Shown here one piece after another: positions 8,870 through 16,315 of a DNA stretch of 64,000 bases. The translations under genes were made by a program, and so were the position numbers. Origin of the DNA: Hydrogenophaga sp. GTDB taxonomy: Bacteria > Pseudomonadota > Gammaproteobacteria > Burkholderiales > Burkholderiaceae_C. The stretch lies in the NCBI RefSeq assembly GCF_018780385.1, contig NZ_JADMJO010000003.1, positions 372,001 through 436,000 of the forward strand, in the 5' to 3' direction. The notes under the pieces were generated by a model. It saw nothing but the letters and a program-made list of their open reading frames with translations. It was not told the DNA's origin and ran no database searches. The first letter of the stretch is position 1. Each line of letters starts with the position of its first letter.

Positions 8870-9838
8870 TTGACCGTCACCACCACGCTCCCGCGCGCGC
8901 CCATGGACGCTGGCCTTGCCCACTTTCTGGCCCAGGCCGACGCACAGGGCAACCCGCCGATGGAGGCGCTGCCACCCGAGATCGGGCGCCAGGTCTACCG
9001 CGACATCGCCGCCGGCCTGGGCTTGCCACCCCCGGCTGTCGCCACGGAAGACCGCAGCATCCCGGGGCCCGGCGGGCCGCTCAAGCTGCGCATCTACCAC
9101 CCCGATGCCGCCGGGCCACTGCCCGCGCTGTTCTATGTGCACGGCGGCGGCTTCGTGATCGGCGACCTGGAAACCCACGACGCGGTGTGCCGCACCCTGT
9201 GCCACGACGTGGCCGCCGTGGTGGTGGCGGTGGACTACAGGCTCGCGCCAGAGCACCCGTTTCCCGCGGCCGTGGATGACGTGGTCTGCGTCCTGCAATG
9301 GCTGGCCGCGCATGCGCGAGCACTGCACGTCGATCCGTCGCGCATCGCCCTGGCGGGCGACAGCGCAGGCGCCCAGTTGGCCACGGTCGCCTGCCTGCGC
9401 ACGGCCGGCACGATCACGCCGCGCGCCCTGGGCCTGATCTATCCGGTGGCGCAGCACTACAGCGAGCCCAGCGCCTCGATGACCGAGAACGGCGAGGGCA
9501 AGTTCCTCACCCACGGCGTCATGCAATGGTTCGTCGATTGTTATCTGGGCGGCCGCAGTGAACTCACCCGGCACCCGGACTTCGCCTTGCTGAGCGCGCC
9601 AACGCTGGCCACGCTGCCGCCGAGCTGGGTCGCCACCATGGGCCACGACCCGCTGCGCGACGAGGGCCATGCGCTGGCGCAGCGCATCGAGCAAGCGGGC
9701 GTCACCACCGAACACCGCCACTACCCGGGAGCCATCCACGCCTGCATCCACTTCACGGCGGTCTCGCCAGTGGGCGGGCAGGTGTTGAGCGATCTTGCGT
9801 TGTGGCTGCGATCTCGCCTGGCCCCGAACGCGCGCTGA
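8870..9838 (+). CDS. HSL-family alpha/beta-hydrolase (carboxylesterase/lipase)
   Basis: Cytoplasmic esterase of 322 residues in the hormone-sensitive-lipase family. The oxyanion motif HGGGF lies near residue 91 and the nucleophile Ser165 sits in GDSAGA. The acid is the Asp in MGHDPLRDEG and the His is in YPGAIHACIHF, so the triad is complete. The TTG at 8870 is preferred because AGGAGA ends 5 nt upstream and it keeps residues before the lid helix; the ATG at 8903 is the alternative. It is the last gene of the rightward operon, 38 nt after the permease. It may release the alcohol that the SDR and aldehyde dehydrogenase oxidise. The substrate is inferred only. Confidence 0.85.
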   Translation: MTVTTTLPRAPMDAGLAHFLAQADAQGNPPMEALPPEIGRQVYRDIAAGLGLPPPAVATEDRSIPGPGGPLKLRIYHPDAAGPLPALFYVHGGGFVIGDLETHDAVCRTLCHDVAAVVVAVDYRLAPEHPFPAAVDDVVCVLQWLAAHARALHVDPSRIALAGDSAGAQLATVACLRTAGTITPRALGLIYPVAQHYSEPSASMTENGEGKFLTHGVMQWFVDCYLGGRSELTRHPDFALLSAPTLATLPPSWVATMGHDPLRDEGHALAQRIEQAGVTTEHRHYPGAIHACIHFTAVSPVGGQVLSDLALWLRSRLAPNAR

Positions 9839-9859
9839 AAGCTGATCGACGCACAAATG

Positions 9860-9884
9860 AAAAAGCCCGGCAGAGCCGGGCTTT
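9860..9884 (-). terminator. Rho-independent terminator for tRNA-His
   Basis: Inverted repeat with arms AAAGCCCGGC and GCCGGGCTTT around an AGA loop (9862-9884). Read leftward the hairpin is followed by a T-rich tail (complement of AAAAA at 9860-9864), so it ends the tRNA-His transcript. Read rightward the tail is weaker (CTTTCT), but it may also stop the esterase operon. Confidence 0.8.
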
Positions 9885-9898
9885 CTACTGGAACCATT

Positions 9899-9975
9899 TG
9901 GGGTGGCTGATGGGGCTCGAACCCACGACAACAGGAATCACAATCCTGGACTCTACCAACTGAGCTACAGCCACC
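9899..9975 (-). tRNA. tRNA-His (anticodon GUG)
   Basis: Cloverleaf on the minus strand. The acceptor arm begins GGTGGCT, the D-arm TAGCTCAGTTGGTAGAG follows, and the anticodon loop TTGTGAT gives anticodon GTG. The T-arm is GTGGGTTCGAGCCC and CCA is encoded at the 3' end (9901-9899). The extra 5' G (G-1) typical of tRNA-His is present opposite a C, as in the E. coli sequence I recall. Confidence 0.96.
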
Positions 9976-10035
9976 GCAAGCCGCGAATTATAGCCGGAAG
10001 TCGCACAGCCCCTTCCGGCGGTCGATCGAGAAAAC

Positions 10036-11964
10036 TCAGCGAGCAGGCACCGCCGGGACGGCAGGCTTGTTGGGCTCGTTCACCAGAATGCGGGCATCGA
10101 AACGCGTTTTGAGCGTCTCGTAATACGCCAGGCTCTCCGCCGTGGCCCACCACTGGCTGTATTGCTGCACTTCCTGTGTCAACGCCTGCGCAGGTCGCGT
10201 TTCGCGCGGCAGCACCTTTTCAACCTTCACCACGGCGTAGCCCTCGTCACCAAGCGGAACCCCGACCCAGGCCGGCAGGCTCTTGGGATCTGCGCTGAGT
10301 GCCGCGATCAGCACAGGCTGCGCCAGACCCTGTGCGTTCTCGCGAGAGACGGTCTGGACAGCAGAGAGTCCGGTCGCTGCACCGCCCGCTTTCCAGGCCT
10401 GCAGTTGTTTGTCACCCTCTTCGCGCGCCAGCTCGGCCGAGCGCTGCGCCACCAGGCGAGTCCGCACGGCTTCGCGCACTTCGTCCAGCGGGCGGGTGCG
10501 GGCGGGCGAGTGCTTGACCACGCGGGCGGCCACCAATTGGCTGGAGCCGGTTTCAATAGCTTCGGTGTTGCGCTTCTTGTCGATGGCATCAGGCGTGAAC
10601 AGGGCAGCCAAGAGCCTCTCGTTGGCCAAGACACCGGCCGCACCCTGCGGCTGGCGTTGCACGCCCTGGGCGGTGCGGATCTCCAGCTTCAGGCGATCGG
10701 CTGCGGGCTTGAGGCTGTCGGCCTGCTCGTACACAAGGTTGCTGAAGGTCTCGGCGGTTTCGGCAAACTGCTTCTGCGCTTGCTGCTGCTTGAGCTCGGC
10801 TTCGATCTCGGGCTTCATGGATTCAAAGCTGCGCTGTGGCGGACTCTTGATGTCGGTGAGCTGAATGATGTGAAAGCCGAACTCGGTCTGCACCAGATCG
10901 GAGATGGCCCCTTTGGACAGCGAGAACGCCACGTCTTCAAACGGCTTGACCATGGAGCCGCGGGCGAAGAAGTCCAGGTCGCCACCGTTGGCGGCGGAGC
11001 CCGGATCTTGGGATTGCGCCTTGGCCACGTCGGCAAAGCTTGCAGGGTTCTTGCGCACTTGCTCCAGCAAGGCGGCGGCCTTCAGGCGCACGGCTTCTTT
11101 ATCAGCGGCGGGCGCGCCTGCGGGCACGGTCAGCAGAATGTGGCGGGCGCGGCGCTCTTCGGTGCCGGCCAGGCGTCCGGCGTTCTGGTCGTAATAGGCA
11201 CGCACATCGGCTTCGTTGAGTGAGAGCGATGCCTGCAGCGAACCGGCATCCAGCACGAGGTACTCAATGTCGGCCTGTTCGGGTGCCTGGAACAGTGGCC
11301 CGTTGGCGTTGTAGAACGCTTCGATCTCGGCATCGGTGGGCTTCACGCGGGCGGCAAAGTCGGCGGCGTTGAAACGGGCAAGCTGAACTTCGCGGCGTTC
11401 GAAGAATGCGTTGAGCGACACGGCGGCCAGCCCCACGGGCGCAAAGCCCGAGCCCACGATGTTCTGCGAAACCTGCCGCTGCGACAGATCGGCGCGCACG
11501 CGGGCCTCGAACATCTCGGGCGTGATGCCTTGGCGGGCCACCAGCGCGCGGTAGGCCTCCACGTCCAGCGAGCCGTCGGGCTTGCGCAAGGCGGCAATGG
11601 ATTCGTTTTGCTGCAGCTCACGCGCCAGACGCTGATCGCTGGTGAAGAGGTTGAGCTTCTGCGCAGCGGTGGCCATCACGCGGTCACGCACCAGACGCTC
11701 CAGCGTCGCGTAGCGCGCCTCATCGCTCTCAAGCAGCTTGGCATCCAGCGTGGGCATGGCCTCGCGCAGACGCTGGGATTCGATCTGGTGCGCCTGATCC
11801 CATTCGGCCTTGGTGATCTCCTGTCCGTCCACCGATGCCACGGGTTCGCCGCTCTCGTTGAATCGGGTGTACCCCTCGATGCCGAACAGGACGAACGAGG
11901 GAATGATCAGGATCATCAAGAAGCCCATGAGGTACTTCTTGTGGTTGCGGATGGTATCGAACAT
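10036..11964 (-). CDS. ppiD: Peptidyl-prolyl isomerase PpiD/SurA-type periplasmic chaperone
   Basis: Protein of 642 residues that helps fold outer-membrane and secreted proteins as they leave the Sec translocon. One transmembrane segment near residues 11-31 (LMGFLMILIIPSFVLFGIEG) anchors it with the bulk in the periplasm. A SurA-like N-terminal region follows. A parvulin (PpiC) domain lies at about 270-365, recognised by RRARHILLTV, SFADVAKAQSQDPGSAANGGDL and FGFHIIQLTDI. The C-terminal region is helical with low conservation, as usual. Upstream lie tRNA-Val and hupB, recalling the hupB-ppiD order of E. coli. The ATG at 11964 opens directly on the membrane anchor. Confidence 0.93.
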   Translation of the reverse strand: MFDTIRNHKKYLMGFLMILIIPSFVLFGIEGYTRFNESGEPVASVDGQEITKAEWDQAHQIESQRLREAMPTLDAKLLESDEARYATLERLVRDRVMATAAQKLNLFTSDQRLARELQQNESIAALRKPDGSLDVEAYRALVARQGITPEMFEARVRADLSQRQVSQNIVGSGFAPVGLAAVSLNAFFERREVQLARFNAADFAARVKPTDAEIEAFYNANGPLFQAPEQADIEYLVLDAGSLQASLSLNEADVRAYYDQNAGRLAGTEERRARHILLTVPAGAPAADKEAVRLKAAALLEQVRKNPASFADVAKAQSQDPGSAANGGDLDFFARGSMVKPFEDVAFSLSKGAISDLVQTEFGFHIIQLTDIKSPPQRSFESMKPEIEAELKQQQAQKQFAETAETFSNLVYEQADSLKPAADRLKLEIRTAQGVQRQPQGAAGVLANERLLAALFTPDAIDKKRNTEAIETGSSQLVAARVVKHSPARTRPLDEVREAVRTRLVAQRSAELAREEGDKQLQAWKAGGAATGLSAVQTVSRENAQGLAQPVLIAALSADPKSLPAWVGVPLGDEGYAVVKVEKVLPRETRPAQALTQEVQQYSQWWATAESLAYYETLKTRFDARILVNEPNKPAVPAVPAR

Positions 11965-12013
11965 GCCTGGAACCCTGCTGCTTCAAAAGGAACGTAAAGC
12001 GTTGTCTGTGGGA

Positions 12014-12045
12014 CAACAAAAAAGGCGAACCCGGGTTCGCCTTTT
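12014..12045 (-). terminator. Rho-independent terminator for tRNA-Val
   Basis: Perfect 26-nt palindrome (arms AAAAGGCGAACCC and GGGTTCGCCTTTT, 12020-12045). Read leftward it ends in a run of Ts (complement of the A-run at 12018-12023). It lies between tRNA-Val and ppiD and should end the tRNA transcript. Confidence 0.8.
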
Positions 12046-12051
12046 CGATGG

Positions 12052-12127
12052 TGGTGGGTGCTGACGGGGTCGAACCGCCGACCTACTCCGTGTAAAGGAG
12101 CCGCTCTGCCAACTGAGCTAAGCACCC
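12052..12127 (-). tRNA. tRNA-Val (anticodon UAC)
   Basis: Minus-strand cloverleaf of 76 nt. The acceptor strand GGGTGCT pairs with AGCACCC, the D-arm is TAGCTCAGTTGGCAGAGC, and the anticodon loop TTTACAC gives TAC. The T-arm is GGCGGTTCGACCCCGTC. The discriminator A and CCA are encoded at 12055-12052. Confidence 0.95.
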
Positions 12128-12149
12128 CACCGGAAAACGGGCGAATGCT

Positions 12150-12422
12150 TCAGTTCAGAGCGTCCTTGAGGGCCTTGCCCGGACGGAACTTCGGCACCTT
12201 GGCTGCCTTGATTTTAATCTCGTCGCCGGTGCGCGGGTTGCGACCTTTGCGGGCCGGGCGCTTGGTCACGGCAAAGGAGCCGAAGCCCACGAGCGACACG
12301 GTGCCGCCTTTTTTGAGCGTGGTGCGGATCGCGGTGATGGTCGAATCGAGTGCACGCGTGGCGGCCGCCTTGGAAATGTCGGCGTTTTTGGCGATGTGTT
12401 CGACGAGTTCTGTTTTGTTCAC
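12150..12422 (-). CDS. hupB: DNA-binding protein HU-beta
   Basis: Small nucleoid protein of 90 residues that binds and bends DNA as a dimer. The sequence has the HU signature [21 protein letters not shown], the DNA-gripping beta-arm with [21 protein letters not shown], and the N-terminal helices [20 protein letters not shown]. An ATG-type extension is possible in frame, but the GTG at 12422 gives the exact family length and has an AGAGGGG ribosome site just upstream. tRNA-Val lies 22 nt beyond the stop and ppiD follows. A strong sigma-70 promoter is visible about 130 nt upstream. Confidence 0.95.
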   Translation of the reverse strand: MNKTELVEHIAKNADISKAAATRALDSTITAIRTTLKKGGTVSLVGFGSFAVTKRPARKGRNPRTGDEIKIKAAKVPKFRPGKALKDALN

Positions 12423-12554
12423 AAATGGCCCCTCTTGAATTGAGATGAGTTGTTCCGTTGGTACAAAGCTTGTCCTGGAACGGCGCGGTTGGCTGCCGTG
12501 GGACTGGTTCTGTTGATCGCTGGACACGGTGATGACCGTGGCGCACGAAAAGTG

Positions 12555-12584
12555 ATTAGACCCACGGGCTGCAACCCCTGTCAA
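12555..12584 (-). promoter_or_regulatory. Sigma-70 promoter of hupB
   Basis: On the minus strand there is a consensus -35 box TTGACA (12584-12579), an 18-nt spacer and a -10 box TCTAAT (12560-12555). Transcription would start near 12548, leaving a leader of about 125 nt before the hupB GTG. The leader holds a small hairpin (arms CACGGT/ACCGTG, 12525-12540). Confidence 0.7.
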
Positions 12585-12675
12585 TACACGAGGGTCGCGC
12601 GCCCAATCCCGACGGCACAAGAGGCAGGATTCTAGACGCTTTCAACCGCTCGACCCTCACGCGGAGCGCCCTGGA

Positions 12676-13767
12676 TCAACCCTTGATCGCCTGCGCAATC
12701 GCGCGGCCCACATCCGAGGTCCCCGCCTGTCCGCCAAGGTCACCGGTGCGGGGCGCACCACTGTCAGGTTGCAGAACGGACTCGATGGCGTTCATCACCG
12801 CGTCGTGCGCGGCCTTGTGTCCCAGGAAATCGAGCATCAGCGCGCCACACCAGATCTGGCCAATCGGATTCGCGATGCCTTTGCCTGCAATGTCCGGCGC
12901 CGATCCGTGTACGGGTTCGAACAAAGAGGGATGCTGGCGCGTGGGGTTGAGATTGGCGCTCGGCGCGATGCCGATGGTACCGGTGCAGGCGGGGCCGAGG
13001 TCGGAGAGGATGTCGCCGAACAGGTTGCTGCCGACCACCACGTCGAAGAAGTCGGGGCGTTGCACGAAGTGCGCGGTGAGGATGTCGATGTGGAACTTGT
13101 CGACCTTGATGTCCGGGTACTCCTTGGCCATCTCGGCCACGCGTTCATCCCAATACGGCATGGTGATGGCGATACCGTTGCTCTTGGTTGCGCTGGTGAG
13201 GTGCTTCTTGGGGCGCGAGCGCGCCGTCTCGAACGCATAGCGCAGCACACGGTCCACGCCGATGCGCGACATCACGGTTTCCTGCATCACGATCTCGCGC
13301 TCGGTGCCCGGGTACATGCGCCCGCCGATGCTGGAGTATTCGCCTTCGGTGTTCTCACGCACGATCACCATGTCGATCTCGCCGGGGGCACGCGCGCTGC
13401 CGTCGCGCCGCACCACCGGGGCGATCACGCCGGGCATGAGGCGCGCGGGCCGCACATTGACGTACTGATCGAATTCGCGGCGAAACAACAGCAGCGAGCC
13501 CCATAGCGAGATGTGGTCGGGCACCTTGTCGGGCCAGCCCACCGCACCAAAATAGATCGCCTCGTGGCCACCGATCTGGTCCTTCCAGTTGTCGGGCAGC
13601 ATCTTGCCGTGACGCTCGAAGTAGTCGCAACTGGAAAAGTCGAAGTGGTCGAACTGCAGGTCGATGTCGAACCGGGTGGCGACGGCTTCGAGCACGCGCA
13701 GGCCCTCGGGCATGACTTCGGTGCCGATGCCGTCTCCGGCGATGACTGCGATGCGGTGTTTGCTCAT
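12676..13767 (-). CDS. Tartrate dehydrogenase / D-malate dehydrogenase (decarboxylating)
   Basis: Enzyme of 363 residues in the isocitrate/isopropylmalate dehydrogenase superfamily, TTC/DmlA branch. It oxidises tartrate and usually also D-malate with NAD+ and a divalent metal. Motifs are the N-terminal IAVIAGDGIGTEVMPEGLRVLE, the substrate-binding RENTEGEYSSIGG, the metal-binding region VVGSNLFGDILSDLGP and the nucleotide site EPVHGSAPDIAGKGIANPIG. The start chosen is the ATG at 13767 behind AAGGAG; the longer in-frame start adds 16 non-conserved residues. A LysR regulator is divergent 92 nt away, the same arrangement as E. coli dmlA/dmlR. Symbols ttuC or dmlA would both fit. Confidence 0.9.
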   Translation of the reverse strand: MSKHRIAVIAGDGIGTEVMPEGLRVLEAVATRFDIDLQFDHFDFSSCDYFERHGKMLPDNWKDQIGGHEAIYFGAVGWPDKVPDHISLWGSLLLFRREFDQYVNVRPARLMPGVIAPVVRRDGSARAPGEIDMVIVRENTEGEYSSIGGRMYPGTEREIVMQETVMSRIGVDRVLRYAFETARSRPKKHLTSATKSNGIAITMPYWDERVAEMAKEYPDIKVDKFHIDILTAHFVQRPDFFDVVVGSNLFGDILSDLGPACTGTIGIAPSANLNPTRQHPSLFEPVHGSAPDIAGKGIANPIGQIWCGALMLDFLGHKAAHDAVMNAIESVLQPDSGAPRTGDLGGQAGTSDVGRAIAQAIKG

Positions 13768-13859
13768 GGTGGCTCCTTCGGAATGGACTGGAAAGGTCGC
13801 CAGCATAGCCCGCATGACGGCAATAATCTGGCAATCGATTCATTCTCAAAAGGAAACAA

Positions 13860-14840
13860 TTGGACCGCCCCGATCTGGAACTCGTGCTCGCTGTGCGCCA
13901 GCATGGCAGCTTGGTGATGGCTGCCCGCGCGCTGCGCGTGGCGCCCTCGGCCGTGACCAAGCGCCTGGCCGCGCTGGAGGCGCGCCTGGGTCTTCGCCTG
14001 TTCCAGCGCACCACGCGGCGCGTGAGTCCCACGGCCGAAGGCGACACGCTATGCGAGCGAGCGGTGCACCTGCTGCGCGCGTTCGACGAGGTGGAAGCCG
14101 AACTGCGCGAACGCCAGGCCGAGCCCTCCGGGCCGGTGCGCCTGGCGGCCACGTTCGGCTTTGGCCGACTGTGGGTGGGGCCGGCACTGGCCGACTTTCA
14201 GACCCGGCACCCCGCCATACAGGTCCAGTTGCAGCTCACCGAACAATTGCCCGATCTCGCGGTGGAGGGGTTCGATGGCGCGATCTGGCTCTGGAACGCG
14301 CCGAGTGAACGCGCAGCCGAATGGGTATCGCGGCGACTCGCCGGCAACCAGCGCGTGCTGGTGGCCGCTCCTGGCTACTTGCGGCAACACGGATCACCAG
14401 GAACCTTGCAGGACCTGGCGCAACACGCGTGTCTGGTGGTGCGCGAAAACGGTGGCGGACCGGGTCAGCGCTTCGACCACTGGCGCCTGCAGCTCTCGGG
14501 CGACGCACAGGTGAAACACGTGCCGGTGAGCGGCCCGCTATCGAGCAACTCGGGCGAGATGGTGCGCGACTGGTGTCTGGCGGGCCACGGCATCATGCTG
14601 CGCAGCCTGTGGGACATCGCCCCGCACCTGGCCAGCGGCGAACTGGTGCGCGTGCTGCCCGATCACGCGATGCCGGACGCCGACATCCACTGGCTCGCAC
14701 CCTACCGGTCCCAGACGCCACGGCGCATCCGCCTGCTGGTGGACTTTCTGGTGGAGAGGTTCCGCCACGAGCCATGGAAACCGGTGGTGCGCGCCTCTAC
14801 CGGGAGGCGCGCACCACCAGGCTCACGCCAAAAGCGGTGA
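13860..14840 (+). CDS. LysR-family regulator, probable activator of the divergent tartrate/malate dehydrogenase gene
   Basis: LTTR of 326 residues. The N-terminal winged helix-turn-helix is clear (LVLAVRQHGSLVMAARALRVAPSAVTKRLAALEARLGLRLFQRTTRRVSPTAEG, residues about 5-60). It is followed by a linker helix and a periplasmic-binding-like effector domain. The start is TTG at 13860 with AAAGGA about 6 nt upstream, and the first residues DRPDLELVLAV fit the family without extension. The effector is likely tartrate or D-malate, inferred from divergence with the dehydrogenase. The 92-nt shared promoter region contains the palindrome AATCGATT at 13833-13840, a possible part of the operator. Confidence 0.86.
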   Translation: MDRPDLELVLAVRQHGSLVMAARALRVAPSAVTKRLAALEARLGLRLFQRTTRRVSPTAEGDTLCERAVHLLRAFDEVEAELRERQAEPSGPVRLAATFGFGRLWVGPALADFQTRHPAIQVQLQLTEQLPDLAVEGFDGAIWLWNAPSERAAEWVSRRLAGNQRVLVAAPGYLRQHGSPGTLQDLAQHACLVVRENGGGPGQRFDHWRLQLSGDAQVKHVPVSGPLSSNSGEMVRDWCLAGHGIMLRSLWDIAPHLASGELVRVLPDHAMPDADIHWLAPYRSQTPRRIRLLVDFLVERFRHEPWKPVVRASTGRRAPPGSRQKR

Positions 14841-15687
14841 GCGCGGTGCCGGCCAGCGTGACGGCGGTGATGGGCTCGGCGAACAGCACCCAGGCGATCA
14901 GCGCCGTGCACGGCGGCACGAGGTACATCAGGCTGGTGACCGAGGCCGCCGCCCCGCGCTGGATCAGCATGTACAGCAGCGAACTGCCGCCCAGCGTGAG
15001 TCCCAGCACCGACCACGCCATGGCGCCGATGAGTTCGCCGTTCCAATCCATCACCTCGACCTCAAGCAGGGTGAGCGGCAAGGTGACGAGCAGCGCCGCG
15101 AACAGTTGCACCGCGTTGGCGGTGCGCACGTCGCAGGCCGCCACGAAACGCTTCTGGTACAGGGTGCCGATGGTGATGGCGAACAGCGCCATCACGGCCA
15201 GCGAGAGGTTGAACCAGTTGGCCTGATCGCCCGGACCACCCGCGCCGAACTTGCGCGAAACCACCAGCACCAGGCCGGCAAAGCCCAGCACCAGGCCCAG
15301 CCATTGGCGCTTGCTGACTTTGGAGCCCGTGCCCGACAGCCAGATGGCGGTGAGCACCGGTTGCAGGCCGACGATCAGGGAGGACAGGCCCGAGCCCATG
15401 CCCGCCTTGACCGCCGCCCACACGCCGCCGAGGTAGCCCGCGTGCATCAGCACGCCAGTGACGGCGAGGTGGAACCACTGCGCGCGGGTGGTCGGCCACT
15501 TGACGCCGGCCAACAGAATCCAGGGCAGGAAGCAGGCGATGGACAGCGCATAGCGCACCGCGAGGAACTTCATCGGCGGCGCGTGCGGCATGCCGTAGCG
15601 CGCGACAATGAAGCCGGTGCTCCAGATCAGCACGAACACCCAGGGCATGGCGCGCAGCCACGCGTTGTCTTGCGTCGAAGAGTTCAT
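14797..15687 (-). CDS. EamA/DMT-family transporter
   Basis: Inner-membrane protein of 296 residues with about ten transmembrane helices arranged as two EamA repeats. The first repeat runs from WVFVLIWSTGFIVARYG at the N-terminus. The second begins near WFNLSLAVMALFAITIGTLYQKRF and ends with the usual PPCTALIAWVLFAEPIT segment. Such permeases export small metabolites or amino acids. It lies 10 nt downstream of pgsA, so it may be co-transcribed with uvrC-pgsA, although no functional link is evident. Its 3' end overlaps the 3' end of the LysR gene by about 44 nt on the opposite strand. The substrate is unknown. Confidence 0.85.
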   Translation of the reverse strand: MNSSTQDNAWLRAMPWVFVLIWSTGFIVARYGMPHAPPMKFLAVRYALSIACFLPWILLAGVKWPTTRAQWFHLAVTGVLMHAGYLGGVWAAVKAGMGSGLSSLIVGLQPVLTAIWLSGTGSKVSKRQWLGLVLGFAGLVLVVSRKFGAGGPGDQANWFNLSLAVMALFAITIGTLYQKRFVAACDVRTANAVQLFAALLVTLPLTLLEVEVMDWNGELIGAMAWSVLGLTLGGSSLLYMLIQRGAAASVTSLMYLVPPCTALIAWVLFAEPITAVTLAGTALTAFGVSLVVRASR

Positions 15688-15697
15688 CGCCAGAGCC

Positions 15698-16267
15698 TCA
15701 ACGCGACTTGGCGCGGATCTCGGGGATGGCTTTCTGCAAGTAATACACCATCGACCAGATGGTCAGCACCGCCGAGATCCAGATCAGCCAGGTGCCCCAG
15801 AGCTGGGTGTCGATCAGACCGAACAGCGTGCCGTTGTACAGCAGAAAGGGAATGGCAATCATCTGCACCATGGTCTTGATCTTGCCGATCATGTGCACCG
15901 CCACGCTCTTGGTCGCGCCGATGATGGCCATCCACTCGCGCAACGACGAGATCGCGATCTCGCGGCCGATGATGATGAGCGCCACGAACACGTCGGCGCG
16001 GTCCAGGTGCACCAGCACCAGCAGCGCGGCGCACACCAGGAACTTGTCGGCCACCGGATCGAGGAAGGCGCCGAAGGCCGAGGTCTGGTTGAGCTTGCGG
16101 GCCAGATAACCGTCGGCCCAGTCGGTCAGCGCGAACACGACGAACATGACCGTGGCGATCAGGTTCTGCTCGGCGACGCTCATACTCTCCAGATAGAACA
16201 CCCCCACGATCAACGGGATGGCGACGATGCGGGCCCAGGTGAGCAGGGTGGGGATGTTGAAAAACAT
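15698..16267 (-). CDS. pgsA: CDP-diacylglycerol--glycerol-3-phosphate 3-phosphatidyltransferase
   Basis: Membrane enzyme of 189 residues that makes phosphatidylglycerophosphate, the committed step to phosphatidylglycerol and cardiolipin. It contains the CDP-alcohol phosphotransferase motif D-G-x2-A-R-x8-G-x3-D-x3-D, seen in DWADGYLARK...SAFGAFLDPVADK. Several hydrophobic helices follow. It opens with FFNIPTLLTWARIVAIPLIVG, typical of PgsA. It lies 48 nt downstream of uvrC, a gene order conserved across many proteobacteria. Confidence 0.94.
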   Translation of the reverse strand: MFFNIPTLLTWARIVAIPLIVGVFYLESMSVAEQNLIATVMFVVFALTDWADGYLARKLNQTSAFGAFLDPVADKFLVCAALLVLVHLDRADVFVALIIIGREIAISSLREWMAIIGATKSVAVHMIGKIKTMVQMIAIPFLLYNGTLFGLIDTQLWGTWLIWISAVLTIWSMVYYLQKAIPEIRAKSR

Positions 16268-16315
16268 GGGCTGATTATGCGTTGACCACCGCAGACTCCG
16301 CCCGGCCAGGCCCCA

